This document shows positions 43,115 to 52,002 of a stretch of DNA of 64,000 nucleotides, piece after piece. The DNA is from Galactobacter sp052108535 (lineage in GTDB: Bacteria; Actinomycetota; Actinomycetes; Actinomycetales; Micrococcaceae). The stretch spans positions 7,755-71,754 of the forward strand of contig JBQDZM010000014.1 of the NCBI GenBank assembly GCA_052108535.1, given 5' to 3'. The notes beneath the pieces were generated by a model. It had not been told where the DNA came from, did no database searches, and saw only the letters and a list, made by a program, of their open reading frames with translations. The number at the start of each line of letters is the position of its first letter. Positions within the stretch are counted from its first letter, which is position 1. The position numbers and the translations under genes are program-made.

Positions 43115-44410
43115 ATGGCACAGAATCTGACTGATACCGCGGCCCAGCGAAGCAAGGGCGCACCCCTGATCGCTGGTTTCACGGAGGAGGGCGAGGACCT
43201 CTCGCCCCTGAACTTGGCAGCTGCCAACCTGGCCCCCATCGGTGGTGACGCCGTGAAGGCGCATTCCCACGGTGGCGGGGCCGGCGTTCCGGATTCCTCG
43301 CGAGCCGGACGCAAGACCTCCTTCGTCGTCAACGACTTCGCACCCCTGACTGGGCGCGAGGAGGACTGGCGTTTCACCCCGCTGAAGCGGTTGAAGGGCC
43401 TGGACAAGCTGGCCCTCAACCAGGATGCGGAACCGACCGTCTCGTTGAAGACCACTGAGGGAGATCTCGAGTTCTCCCATGAGGTGGTGGACAAGAATGC
43501 CGACGCTCGCGTGGGTTGGGTCGCACCGGAGGATCGCGTCGCGGCCAACGCCTGGTCCGGCGTGAGCACCGCTCATGTCATCACCGTTCCGGCCGCCGCC
43601 GACGGCGAGGTCGTCCTCGTGTCCGTGAAGGGTGAGAACACCGCCCCGTCCGCTCAGCACCTGACGCTGGTGGCAGAGGAAGGCTCCCGGGCCACCGTGG
43701 TCATGGACCATTCCGGTTCCGCGACGCTGACCCAGAATATTGAGATCGACGTGCACAACAACGCCGACCTCACCGTGGTCTCCCTGCAGCGCTGGGAGGA
43801 CGAATCCGTCCACGCCTCGGACCAGCAGGCCCGCCTGGGCGCCAAGGCTCACTTGAAGCACGTCGTGGTGTCCTTCGGCGGCGATCTGGTGCGCGTGACA
43901 CCGTCGGCTCGATTCACGGCGCCCGGCGCCGAGGCCGAGCTCTTTGGCCTGTACTACGCCGACGCTGGTCAGCACCTGGAGCACCGCCTCTTCGTGGACC
44001 ATGCAGCCCCTAAGTGCATCTCCAATGTGCTCTACAAGGGTGCGCTGCAGGGCAAGGACGCTCACGCCGTGTGGATTGGCGACGTGCTGATCCGGGCAGC
44101 TGGCGAGGGCACCGATTCCTACGAGGCCAACAAGAACCTGGTGCTCACGGACGGCGCTCGCGCGGACTCGGTTCCCAACCTGGAGATCGAGACCGGCCTC
44201 ATCGACGGTGCTGGACACTCCTCCACCACCGGTCGTTTCGACGACGAGCACCTGTTCTACCTGATGGCGCGCGGCATCGACGAGAAGACCGCACGCCGCC
44301 TGGTGGTGCGCGGCTTCCTGAACGACATCATCCAGAAGATCGGCGTGGAGTCGATCGAGGCGCAGCTCAACGAGGCCATCGAGGCCGAGCTCGCGCAGAC
44401 CGACTACTGA
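43115..44410 (+). CDS. sufD: Fe-S cluster assembly protein SufD
   Basis: SufB paralogue, 431 residues. The C-terminal core has LFVDHAAPKCISNVLYKGALQGKDAHAVWIGDVLI (with the conserved His and Cys) and FDDEHLFYLMARGIDEKTARRLVVRGFLNDII. The N-terminal 90 residues are poorly conserved and Ala/Gly-rich. ATG 2 bp after sufB. Confidence 0.96.
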   Translation: MAQNLTDTAAQRSKGAPLIAGFTEEGEDLSPLNLAAANLAPIGGDAVKAHSHGGGAGVPDSSRAGRKTSFVVNDFAPLTGREEDWRFTPLKRLKGLDKLALNQDAEPTVSLKTTEGDLEFSHEVVDKNADARVGWVAPEDRVAANAWSGVSTAHVITVPAAADGEVVLVSVKGENTAPSAQHLTLVAEEGSRATVVMDHSGSATLTQNIEIDVHNNADLTVVSLQRWEDESVHASDQQARLGAKAHLKHVVVSFGGDLVRVTPSARFTAPGAEAELFGLYYADAGQHLEHRLFVDHAAPKCISNVLYKGALQGKDAHAVWIGDVLIRAAGEGTDSYEANKNLVLTDGARADSVPNLEIETGLIDGAGHSSTTGRFDDEHLFYLMARGIDEKTARRLVVRGFLNDIIQKIGVESIEAQLNEAIEAELAQTDY

Positions 44411-44433
44411 ACCACAAGCGATAAAGAGAAGTT

Positions 44434-45189
44434 ATGTCTACTTTGGAAATCAAGGACCTCAAGGTCGGAATTGAGACCGAGCAGGGTTTCAAGCAGATCC
44501 TCAAAGGCGTCAACCTGACCATCGGTGAGGGCGAGACCCACGCGATCATGGGCCCCAACGGTTCCGGCAAGTCCACGCTGGCCTCCACCATCGCCGGCCA
44601 CCCGCGCTACATCGTCAACGGCGGCGAGGTGCTGCTGGACGGCGAGAACGTCCTGGAGATGAGCGTGGATGAGCGCGCCCGTGCCGGCCTGTTCCTGGCC
44701 ATGCAGTACCCGGTCGAGATCCCGGGTGTCACCATGACCAACTTCCTGCGTACGGCCAAGACCGCCATCGACGGTGAAGCCCCAAAGCTGCGGACCTGGA
44801 CCAAGGAGGTCAAGCAGGCCTTCGATCGGCTCAAGATCGATCCCGACTTCGCTGCCCGTAACGTCAACGAGGGTTTCTCCGGTGGCGAGAAGAAGCGCAT
44901 CGAGATCCTGCAGCTGGAGCTGCTCAAGCCCCGTTTCGCACTGCTGGACGAGACCGACTCCGGCCTCGACGTCGACGCGCTGAAGATCGTGTCTGAGGGT
45001 GTCAACCGCGCCCACGCCGACAATGGCATGGGCATCATGCTCATCACCCACTACACGCGCATTCTGCGCTACATCAAGCCCGACTTTGTGCACGTCTTCG
45101 TTGACGGTCACGTGGCCGAGCAGGGTGGCTCCGAGCTGGCTGACCGGCTCGAGGAAGAGGGCTACGACCGTTACCTGGTGGGTGCTTAA
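44434..45189 (+). CDS. sufC: Fe-S cluster assembly ATPase SufC
   Basis: ABC-type ATPase of SufBCD, 251 residues. Walker A GPNGSGKSTL, signature FSGGEKKRIEILQLELL, Walker B FALLDETDSGLDVDALK, switch His in LITHYTRIL. AAGAGAAG precedes the ATG. The next gene is 3 bp away. Confidence 0.97.
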   Translation: MSTLEIKDLKVGIETEQGFKQILKGVNLTIGEGETHAIMGPNGSGKSTLASTIAGHPRYIVNGGEVLLDGENVLEMSVDERARAGLFLAMQYPVEIPGVTMTNFLRTAKTAIDGEAPKLRTWTKEVKQAFDRLKIDPDFAARNVNEGFSGGEKKRIEILQLELLKPRFALLDETDSGLDVDALKIVSEGVNRAHADNGMGIMLITHYTRILRYIKPDFVHVFVDGHVAEQGGSELADRLEEEGYDRYLVGA

Positions 45190-45192
45190 GCC

Positions 45193-45531
45193 ATGACAGA
45201 GGAGCAGCAACTGGGCAGCACCCAGACGCCCATTGAGGACGTCACTGAGGCGCTGTATGATGTGATCGACCCGGAGCTGGGTGTCAACATCGTTGATCTT
45301 GGGCTGCTCTACGGCGTGGCCTACAACGATGAGGGCTCGCTGCTCATCGACATGACGCTGACCACCGCGGCCTGCCCGCTCACCGACGTCCTTGAGGATC
45401 AGGTGGCCCGGGCGCTGGATCCGCTGGTGGATGACTGGCGCGTGAATTGGGTCTGGATGCCGCCGTGGGGTCCGGAACGGATCACCGAGGACGGCCGCGA
45501 CCAGATGCGCGCACTCGGCTTCAATATCTGA
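45193..45531 (+). CDS. sufT: SufT-like metal-sulfur cluster assembly factor (DUF59/MIP18)
   Basis: 112 residues. The MIP18/DUF59 core is ALYDVIDPELGVNIVDLGLLYGV and MTLTTAACPLTDVLEDQV with the reactive Cys; WVWMPPWGPERITEDGRDQMRALGF closes it. It helps Fe-S protein maturation. It follows sufC directly; sufS and sufU, often between them, are not here. Confidence 0.9.
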   Translation: MTEEQQLGSTQTPIEDVTEALYDVIDPELGVNIVDLGLLYGVAYNDEGSLLIDMTLTTAACPLTDVLEDQVARALDPLVDDWRVNWVWMPPWGPERITEDGRDQMRALGFNI

Positions 45532-45541
45532 GCTAAGCAAT

Positions 45542-45587
45542 GCACGACGGGGCCCCGACACCGTTTGGTGTCGGGGCCCCGTCGTGC
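45542..45587. terminator. Bidirectional terminator after the suf operon
   Basis: 21-bp perfect GC-rich stem, arms 45542-45562 and 45567-45587, loop GTTT. It separates convergent sufT and bioN. Confidence 0.85.
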
Positions 45588-45615
45588 TCTGTTGTGGTCC
45601 CGCTCAGTCCGGAGT

Positions 45616-46251
45616 TCAGTCCCGCTTAGACTCTCGCGGTTCGGGGAGGCCGCGTGCGGCCAGGGCGTCGCCCGCGTCGCGGGCACGTGCCACCGCGGCG
45701 ATCACCAGCGCCGTTGCGGTGCGGATGGGGGCGCGCCGCAGGCCGCGGGCCGCGGCGGACTCCCGGATCCGGCGCCAGCTGTCCACGACGTCGGGCAGGG
45801 TACGGAGGAAAAGGGCCAGAGCGATCTCCACGGTGGAGCGGGGGAGTCCTATCCACCTGGCGGCCCTCCCGATTCCGTCGATGAGGACCTGCTGGTCCGT
45901 GGTCACCAGGAGCAGCCTGGCCAGCGTCAGGAGGGCGTAGATGCAGCTGGGCACGGCCAAGGCCACCCAGGGGCCGTTGACGGGCCAGTGGTAGGCCACC
46001 AAAAGCGGTACCACCCACCACCAGTAGCGCAACGGGGACAGGAACGTCCGGAAGACGCGTGCGCCGGAGAGCGCGTACAGCAGCAGGGAGAGGGCCAGCA
46101 GGCCCACCCCAAAGCGCCAGTCGGTGCGAAGGAACGCAGACGCCACGCCCGCGGCCAGCAGCACGAGGTACTTGCTCCAGAGCGGGACCCGGTGGATCGG
46201 GGAGGTGCCCGGAACCGACCGGATGATATTGCCGGGATCCAGGACCCGCAT
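45616..46251 (-). CDS. bioN: ECF transporter transmembrane protein (BioN/EcfT)
   Basis: T-component of the biotin ECF transporter, 211 residues, about five helices. The two Ala-Arg-Gly coupling motifs are RESAAARGLRR and DALAARGLPE, which contact the ATPase. The ATG at 46251 overlaps the bioM stop; the longer upstream frame is a shadow of bioM. Last gene of bioY-bioM-bioN. Confidence 0.88.
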   Translation of the reverse strand: MRVLDPGNIIRSVPGTSPIHRVPLWSKYLVLLAAGVASAFLRTDWRFGVGLLALSLLLYALSGARVFRTFLSPLRYWWWVVPLLVAYHWPVNGPWVALAVPSCIYALLTLARLLLVTTDQQVLIDGIGRAARWIGLPRSTVEIALALFLRTLPDVVDSWRRIRESAAARGLRRAPIRTATALVIAAVARARDAGDALAARGLPEPRESKRD

Positions 46252-47024
46252 CAGGCCTGCTCCCTCAGATGCGTCTGGGGGACGCTGCCCGGCCAGGCGG
46301 TTTTGCCCTCGGCGGCGGACACGTAGGCGTCCACGATGGCCGCAGGTTCTCCGTCTCCCACGATCCGGCCGGCATGGACCCAAATCGCACGGTCACAGGC
46401 ACGAGCCAGGTCCAGGTCATGGGTCGCCACGATCAGCCGAGCGGGGACGTTCATCAATTCCTTGACTACTTGGGCGCGGTTGACGAGGTCAAGGGCCGAG
46501 GTCGGTTCGTCCGCCAGGATCACGGAGGGGTTCACGGCCAGCAGGCCCGTGAGGGCCACGAGCTGACGCTCACCACCGGAGAGCGCATGCACGCTGCGAT
46601 CGCTCAGGTGGCTCAGCCCGGCCTGCTCCAGGAGAGCGGCGGCACGATCTTTGCGCTGGCGACGCTTCAGGCCGAGTCGGCGTAGGGAGAGCTCGATGTC
46701 CTCGGTGACCGTGGGCATGATCAACTGCGCGGCAGGGTCGGCGAAGAGGAAACCGAGCGTTGCACGGACGGCGGACAACTGGGTTACGACGGAGTGGCCA
46801 TCCACCTCGATGCTGCCGCCCGAGAGTTCCTGCAACCCGGCGATGGCCCTCAGCAGGGTGGTTTTGCCTTGGCCGTTGGAGCCCACCAGGGCGATGCGGT
46901 GCTGGGGAAGATCGAGGGTGGTCGGTACCAAGGTGGTGCGCGTGGCGCCGGGACTGCCAGTGTCTCCTGGGTGGTCCAGGACGCGTACAGACGCGGCGTC
47001 CAGCCGGATGGAGCCCTGGGTCAC
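46251..47024 (-). CDS. bioM: ECF transporter ATPase (BioM)
   Basis: Energises biotin uptake. 257 residues; Walker A GSNGQGKTTLL, Q-loop LFADPAAQL, signature LSGGERQLVALTGLL, Walker B VILADEPTSALDL, switch His in VATHDLDLA. GTG start at 47024 overlaps the bioY stop (GTGA), which fixes the N-terminus as VTQGSIRLDAASVRV. Confidence 0.9.
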   Translation of the reverse strand: MTQGSIRLDAASVRVLDHPGDTGSPGATRTTLVPTTLDLPQHRIALVGSNGQGKTTLLRAIAGLQELSGGSIEVDGHSVVTQLSAVRATLGFLFADPAAQLIMPTVTEDIELSLRRLGLKRRQRKDRAAALLEQAGLSHLSDRSVHALSGGERQLVALTGLLAVNPSVILADEPTSALDLVNRAQVVKELMNVPARLIVATHDLDLARACDRAIWVHAGRIVGDGEPAAIVDAYVSAAEGKTAWPGSVPQTHLREQA

Positions 47025-47629
47025 AGGTCTCCGGTCCGGCGCGCAGCCAGGGCCGGGAACGCCTTGAACACGCCGGCCACGATGAGGGCGGCCAGGGCGC
47101 ACTTGATCACGTCACCGGGCCAGAACGGCAGGTCCGCCGCGATGGCAGCACCCCACGTGTCGAAGGGGACGTTGAGCTTCATCCCGAGGATGCCCGCCGG
47201 ATGAACAATGAGGATGGAGGAGGCGAAGGCGCAGCAGAAGAGCCACAGCGCCTGCAGCTTCCGGGCCTTGCGCAAGACCAAGGTGGCCAGGGACCCCGAG
47301 ACCAGGGCGGCCACGGGGAAGGCGAGCAGGTAACCGGCGCTGCCTCCGGCCAGGACCCCGAACCCTGAAGAGTAGTTGGCCAAGATCGGCAGACCGGCTA
47401 GGCCGAGCACCACGTAGAGGGCCACAGCGCTGAAACCGCGCCAGCCGCCCAGCAGCAGGCCGGAGATGGCCACTCCGAGAGTCTGCAACGTAATGGGGAC
47501 GCCGGCCCCTCCGACGGGGATTGCGGGGGTCAGCGACAGAGCGGCGACGACTGCGGCGAACACGACGATCAGGGCGAGGTCTCGGGGCAGAGTGGTGCGC
47601 TTGGCGGCAACGGGTGCGGTGGTAGACAT
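47021..47629 (-). CDS. bioY: Biotin transporter substrate-binding component BioY
   Basis: Membrane protein that captures biotin, 202 residues, six helices. Family motifs: PITLQTLGVAISGLLLG, LYVVLGLAGLPI and GGSAGYLLAFPVAA. ATG start 7 nt after TACGCT with no Shine-Dalgarno, so probably leaderless. A palindromic operator lies just upstream. No biotin synthesis genes are in the window, consistent with uptake or salvage. Confidence 0.93.
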   Translation of the reverse strand: MSTTAPVAAKRTTLPRDLALIVVFAAVVAALSLTPAIPVGGAGVPITLQTLGVAISGLLLGGWRGFSAVALYVVLGLAGLPILANYSSGFGVLAGGSAGYLLAFPVAALVSGSLATLVLRKARKLQALWLFCCAFASSILIVHPAGILGMKLNVPFDTWGAAIAADLPFWPGDVIKCALAALIVAGVFKAFPALAARRTGDL

Positions 47630-47636
47630 GATTCCA

Positions 47637-47658
47637 AGCGTACTTGAACACCGTTCAA
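47637..47658 (-). promoter_or_regulatory. bioY promoter with BioQ-like operator
   Basis: TTGAACACCGTTCAA (47644-47658) is a perfect 6-3-6 palindrome fitting the TGAAC-N3-GTTCA form described for the TetR-type biotin repressor BioQ of actinobacteria. The -10 hexamer TACGCT (47642 down to 47637) is 1 bp away, so a bound repressor would block RNA polymerase. Confidence 0.75.
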
Positions 47659-47714
47659 TCACACCAGTCGGTGACATCACGTCGCGCGGCACCCTGCGCG
47701 CTGCCGGTGAGCAC

Positions 47715-47720
47715 TAGAAT
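47715..47720 (+). promoter_or_regulatory. -10 hexamer TAGAAT for the ABC-F gene
   Basis: TAGAAT about 50 nt before the GTG start; the leader contains GGGAAG close to the start codon. Confidence 0.45.
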
Positions 47721-47767
47721 GGTCAGGTTGCCCGCTGGACCACCCCACGAAAGGACCGGGAAGCACA

Positions 47768-49369
47768 GTGATCTCCGTATCCGACCTGGAGCTGCGCGCA
47801 GGCGCTCGTCTGTTGATGGACGAGGTGAACTTCCGGGTCGACGCCGGGGACAAGGTCGGGTTGGTGGGCCGTAACGGCGCAGGCAAGACCACCCTGACCA
47901 AGGTGCTCGCCGGACAGACGCTCCCAGCCGCCGGTGAGGTCACCCGCACCGGATCCTTAGGCTACCTTCCCCAGGACACACACCTTCCGGATATGGAACA
48001 GCTGGCGCGCGCCCGCATCCTCTCCGCCCGCGGTCTGGATGTGGTGACGGAGAAGCTGCGCCGCTGCCAGGAGGAGATGGCCAGCGAGGACGACTCGATT
48101 CGGGAGCGGGCCATGCGCCGCTACGACCGTCTCGAGGCAGAGTTCCTGGCCGGCGGTGGCTACGCCGCCGAATCCGAGGCAGCAGCCATCTGTAACAATC
48201 TGGCCCTGCCGGAACGCGTCCTCAACCAGCCCATCGGCACCCTGTCCGGTGGCCAGCGCCGCCGCGTGGAACTGGCCCGCATCCTCTACTCCAATGCGGA
48301 CACGCTGCTGCTGGACGAGCCCACCAACCACTTGGACGCAGACTCCATCACCTGGTTGCGCGATTTCCTCATGAACTACGAGGGCGGATTCCTGATCATC
48401 TCCCACAACACCGAGTTGCTGGAGGCCGTGGTCAACAAGGTCTATCACCTGGACGCCAACCGAGCCACCATCGACATGTACAACCTGGGCTGGAAGAAGT
48501 ACCTGGCTCAGCGCGAGACCGACGAACGGGCCCGCCGCCGCGAACGCGCGAACGCGGAGAAGAAGGCCGGCGCACTGATGCAGCAGGCCGAGAAGATGCG
48601 CGCCAAGGCCACCAAGGCCGTCGCGGCACAGTCCATGATCAAACGTGCCGAGCGCATGCTGCGCGGCCTGGAGGAGGAACACCAGGCCGATCGCGTCGCC
48701 GCTCTGCGTTTCCCCAGCCCGGCACCCTGCGGCAAGACGCCGCTGACGGCGGAAGGACTCTCGCGCGCCTACGGATCGCTGGAGATCTTCACCGGTCTGG
48801 ACCTGGCCATCGACCGCGGATCGCGCGTGGTGGTGCTCGGACTCAACGGTGCGGGTAAGACCACCCTGCTGCGGATGCTGGCCGGAGTCGACACCCCGGA
48901 TTCCGGTTCCGTGGTCCCGGGCCACGGCCTGAAGATCGGCTACTTTGCCCAGGAACACGACACCATCGACCCCAAGTCAACGGTGCTGCAGAATATGCGT
49001 TCAACCGCGCCGACGCATCTGGGCGACGCCGACGTGCGCGGCATCCTCGGTTCCTTCATGTTCTCTGGCGACGACGTGAACAAGCCAGCCGCCGTCCTCT
49101 CCGGTGGTGAGAAGACCCGCCTGGCACTGGCCATGATCGTGGCGAGCCACGCCAACGTCCTGCTGCTTGACGAGCCAACCAACAACCTGGATCCCGCATC
49201 TCGTGAGCAGATCCTGGGCGCACTGGCTGGCTACCAAGGTGCCGTGGTGCTGGTGTCCCACGACGAGGGTGCCGTCGAAGCGCTGAACCCGGAACGGGTG
49301 CTGTTGCTTCCCGACGGCACCGAAGACCTCTGGAACGACGAGTACCTGGACCTGGTCACGCTGGCCTGA
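47768..49369 (+). CDS. ABC-F family ATP-binding protein
   Basis: 533-residue soluble protein with two ABC domains: GRNGAGKTT...LSGGQRRRVELARILY...LLLDEPTNHLD, and GLNGAGKTT...LSGGEKTRLALAMIV...LLLDEPTNNLD. They are joined by a charged linker (RRRERANAEKKAGALMQQAEKMRAKATKA). There are no membrane helices, so it acts on the ribosome as a translation factor like EttA or as a protection protein; which one is not decidable. GTG start with GGGAAG upstream. Confidence 0.93.
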   Translation: MISVSDLELRAGARLLMDEVNFRVDAGDKVGLVGRNGAGKTTLTKVLAGQTLPAAGEVTRTGSLGYLPQDTHLPDMEQLARARILSARGLDVVTEKLRRCQEEMASEDDSIRERAMRRYDRLEAEFLAGGGYAAESEAAAICNNLALPERVLNQPIGTLSGGQRRRVELARILYSNADTLLLDEPTNHLDADSITWLRDFLMNYEGGFLIISHNTELLEAVVNKVYHLDANRATIDMYNLGWKKYLAQRETDERARRRERANAEKKAGALMQQAEKMRAKATKAVAAQSMIKRAERMLRGLEEEHQADRVAALRFPSPAPCGKTPLTAEGLSRAYGSLEIFTGLDLAIDRGSRVVVLGLNGAGKTTLLRMLAGVDTPDSGSVVPGHGLKIGYFAQEHDTIDPKSTVLQNMRSTAPTHLGDADVRGILGSFMFSGDDVNKPAAVLSGGEKTRLALAMIVASHANVLLLDEPTNNLDPASREQILGALAGYQGAVVLVSHDEGAVEALNPERVLLLPDGTEDLWNDEYLDLVTLA

Positions 49370-49395
49370 CGGCCGTACGGTCTGGACCCTGCGGG

Positions 49396-50337
49396 TTACC
49401 GGCCGGCGCGGTCGCGTTGAGCCTTGGCCCAGGCCTCGGGGTCCAGTTCCTCGCCGCTGAACTCGGCCAGGGGAGTGGCCTCCAGCAGCGCGTCCTCCAC
49501 GTCCTCGTCATGCAGCGAGCCGTCGCGACGTGGCTTGAGCGCCTTGGCACGGGGTACCTTCCTGGCCCGCATCCGCGGTTCCTCACCGCGTTCCAGGGCC
49601 TCCTTATCCTCACGGTTGAGGCGGGCCTGTTGACGCGCCGCATAGCCGAAGGCTACGAAGAAGAGCACGGCGAATCCGGCCCACTGCAAGGCGTAGGACC
49701 AGTGCATCCCTTCGTCACCCTCCGGCTTGGGCAGGCGCTTGGGCGCCGCAGCTGGGGCAGGGTCCTCATGCGAAAGCAGTGCGTAGGCGCCCTGCTGGAC
49801 TCGGGCCCCTGTCGTGGAGGCGACCTGGGGCAGATGGATGGACGCGATCTGCCCCTTGGGCGCATCGCGGCCGATGTCCGGTTCCCCTGGAACCAGCCTG
49901 GCCGTCACCGAGACCGTGCCGCTGGGCGGCGCTGGCACGTCGTTGGGGCGCTGGTCCGCGGCGTCCCCGTTGGGCAGCCAGCCGCGATCCACCAGCACCA
50001 CGGTCCCATCCTCCGCCTCGAACGGCACCAGCACCTCCATGCCCAGGGAGGAGGACACCGTGCGCTGACGCACCAGCAGCGTGGCGTCACTGAGATAGCG
50101 TCCGGTCATTTCCACCGGCGTGTATTCGCGTTCATGGGGAAGATCCTGCAACCAGGGCCGCGCGGTATCCACGTCCACGGCCGAGGAATCCCAGTTGGCC
50201 GAGACGTTCTGGTTGTCCGCCGCGACCTCGGCACGGCGGTCCCACTGCCACCAACTGAGCAAGCCACAGACGGCGGCGAAAACCATGACCATCAACAGCC
50301 AGCCGACCCAGCGGGTGGAGGCGAGGAAGCGATACAT
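49396..50337 (-). CDS. SURF1-family cytochrome oxidase biogenesis protein
   Basis: 313 residues. N-terminal helix (WVGWLLMVMVFAAVCGLLSWW) and a C-terminal helix near residue 225 flank the SURF1 domain (EREYTPVEMTGRYLSDATLLVRQRT; VLVDRGWLP). A basic/acidic cytoplasmic tail follows. It helps assemble cytochrome c oxidase. ATG 6 bp after the upstream gene; convergent with the ABC-F gene with only 26 bp between. Confidence 0.88.
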   Translation of the reverse strand: MYRFLASTRWVGWLLMVMVFAAVCGLLSWWQWDRRAEVAADNQNVSANWDSSAVDVDTARPWLQDLPHEREYTPVEMTGRYLSDATLLVRQRTVSSSLGMEVLVPFEAEDGTVVLVDRGWLPNGDAADQRPNDVPAPPSGTVSVTARLVPGEPDIGRDAPKGQIASIHLPQVASTTGARVQQGAYALLSHEDPAPAAAPKRLPKPEGDEGMHWSYALQWAGFAVLFFVAFGYAARQQARLNREDKEALERGEEPRMRARKVPRAKALKPRRDGSLHDEDVEDALLEATPLAEFSGEELDPEAWAKAQRDRAGR

Positions 50338-50343
50338 GGTGGG

Positions 50344-50616
50344 CTACTCCTGCGTTGCGTTCGGATGGGTTGAGTTCTGATCTAGTTCGGCGAAGGCGAC
50401 CACATCCTTCAGGAAGCCTCGGGTGCCGAGGTAGTCCCTGAGCCACTTACGGTGTTCGTCGCACGCCAGCCAGATTTTGCGTCGATCCGGCGTGTGGACC
50501 TTCGGGTTGTTCCACCGCAGGGCCCATTCGGCGTCGCGGCGGCAGGCCTTACGCGAACACTGCGGAGAGCTAGCCGGCGCCGAATCACCCAAGGATCCCA
50601 GGAGGTCGAAACTCAT
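50344..50616 (-). CDS. Small Cys-containing protein of unknown function
   Basis: 90 residues, no membrane segment. Three Cys and a His cluster in CSRKACRRDAEWALRWNNPKVHTPDRRKIWLACDEH could bind zinc. I recognise it only as a small conserved neighbour of SURF1 in actinobacteria. ATG overlaps the DUF3099 stop (ATGA); SURF1 follows after 6 bp, so the three form an operon. Confidence 0.75.
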   Translation of the reverse strand: MSFDLLGSLGDSAPASSPQCSRKACRRDAEWALRWNNPKVHTPDRRKIWLACDEHRKWLRDYLGTRGFLKDVVAFAELDQNSTHPNATQE

Positions 50617-51023
50617 CCCTTGACCTCGTGGTCCGGGTCCTCATCCACCAGTTCCCCCTCGATGGTGACTGAGCTCTGGTCGGTGGCCGCACTGTCGCCG
50701 GTGGCGGATCGGTCCTCGGCAAGCTGGCGTGGTTCGGCTGCGGTGGCGTAGTTGGCGCCCATGACCTGTTCCGGAGGGCGGATCAGGTTGGCGCCCATAA
50801 CCGCGAACCACGGCAACACGGCGGAGATCCCCATGAGGATCAATCCAACCCATTCGTTCCAAGTCACGGCGATGATGGCACCGCTCACGAAGAACACCAC
50901 GCGCAGCCCCATCTTGATGGCGTAGGCCCGCAGGCGCTGGCGGGACTCGATCGACGCAGCCTCGTTGGCACTCGTCACGGAGTGCACCTGAGTTTCCTCG
51001 GCCGGTTCCTGTTCGCGTCGCAT
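50613..51023 (-). CDS. DUF3099 domain-containing membrane protein
   Basis: 136 residues; QVHSVTSANEAASIESRQRLRAYAIKMGLRVVFFVSGAI is the DUF3099 pattern, with two helices (residues about 40-80) and a polar acidic C-terminus. Function unknown; an actinobacterial family. I use the ATG at 51023; the GTG immediately before is also possible. Confidence 0.8.
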   Translation of the reverse strand: MRREQEPAEETQVHSVTSANEAASIESRQRLRAYAIKMGLRVVFFVSGAIIAVTWNEWVGLILMGISAVLPWFAVMGANLIRPPEQVMGANYATAAEPRQLAEDRSATGDSAATDQSSVTIEGELVDEDPDHEVKG

Positions 51024-51110
51024 CACCGAACCATTCTTCCACTGTGCAGCCGGGAGCGCAGCGCTCTGCTCAGCACACTGCACGGATTTGGGCGGAACGG
51101 GCGCGTCACT

Positions 51111-51140
51111 TCGCTAGGATGGGAAGGCCCGTCCTAGCGA
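51111..51140. promoter_or_regulatory. 30-bp near-perfect palindrome in front of fabG
   Basis: Arms 51111-51123 and 51128-51140 (13 bp, one U-G position), loop AAGG. It lies between the divergent DUF3099 and fabG genes, so it is not a terminator. A TAGGAT -10-like hexamer (51115-51120) is inside the left arm. It may be an operator or a hairpin at the 5' end of the fabG message. Confidence 0.55.
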
Positions 51141-51209
51141 ACTCAGCGGTTCCGCAGACGGCGGATTCTTTGTCCAGCGTTACGGCAACCACGTGAAGTG
51201 AGGAACCTC

Positions 51210-51926
51210 ATGACCGAGCAGACCCCCCGCACCGTCCTCGTTACGGGAGGCAATCGTGGCATCGGTCTGGCGATCGCCCGCACCTTTGCCGCGCAGGGTG
51301 ACAACGTCGCCATCACGTCGCGCTCGGGGGAGGGGCCCGAGGGCCTCTACACCGTCAAGGCGGACGTCACGGATGCCGCCAGCATCGATGCGGCGGTGAG
51401 CCAGGTCGAGGAACACTTCGGCCCGGTGGAGGTGCTGGTGGCCAACGCTGGCATCACCCATGACACCCTGCTGCTGCGCATGAGCGAGGACGATTTCTCC
51501 TCCGTCATCGACACCAATCTAACCGGGGCCTTCCGCGTGGTGCAGCGCACCGTTAAGGGCATGATGAAGAAGCGCCGCGGACGCATCATCCTGATCTCCT
51601 CGGTGGTCGGCCTGCTGGGCGGTACCGGCCAGGTCAACTACTCCGCGTCCAAGGCCGGGCTGGTCGGTATGGCCCGTTCCGTGACGCGTGAGCTGGGCGG
51701 TCGCGGTATCACCGCCAATGTGGTGGCCCCCGGTTTCATCGAGACTGAGATGACGCAGGTTCTGGATCCGGAGCTGAAGAAGAAGTACCTCGCTCAGATC
51801 CCCGCGAACCGCTTCGCCCAGGCGGACGAGGTCGCTCGCGTCACCGCGTGGCTTGCCGGCGACGACGCGGCCTACATCTCCGGGGCGGTCATCCCCGTGG
51901 ATGGCGGCCTGGGCATGGGCCACTGA
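51210..51926 (+). CDS. fabG: 3-oxoacyl-ACP reductase FabG
   Basis: NADPH-dependent reductase of fatty-acid synthesis II, 238 residues. Cofactor motif TGGNRGIG, VANAGIT, catalytic Ser (ISSVVG) and YxxxK (YSASK), and GFIETEMT before the C-terminal GGLGMGH. The ATG at 51210 has GTGAGGAA upstream. Followed by a second SDR, a layout that recalls mabA-inhA. Confidence 0.9.
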   Translation: MTEQTPRTVLVTGGNRGIGLAIARTFAAQGDNVAITSRSGEGPEGLYTVKADVTDAASIDAAVSQVEEHFGPVEVLVANAGITHDTLLLRMSEDDFSSVIDTNLTGAFRVVQRTVKGMMKKRRGRIILISSVVGLLGGTGQVNYSASKAGLVGMARSVTRELGGRGITANVVAPGFIETEMTQVLDPELKKKYLAQIPANRFAQADEVARVTAWLAGDDAAYISGAVIPVDGGLGMGH

Positions 51927-52002
51927 TCACCCCTCACACGTACTGGCTTGCGCACGGTTTTGCGCGCACACGATTTAGCACCAAGGATTAAGGACTTCAC
52001 TC

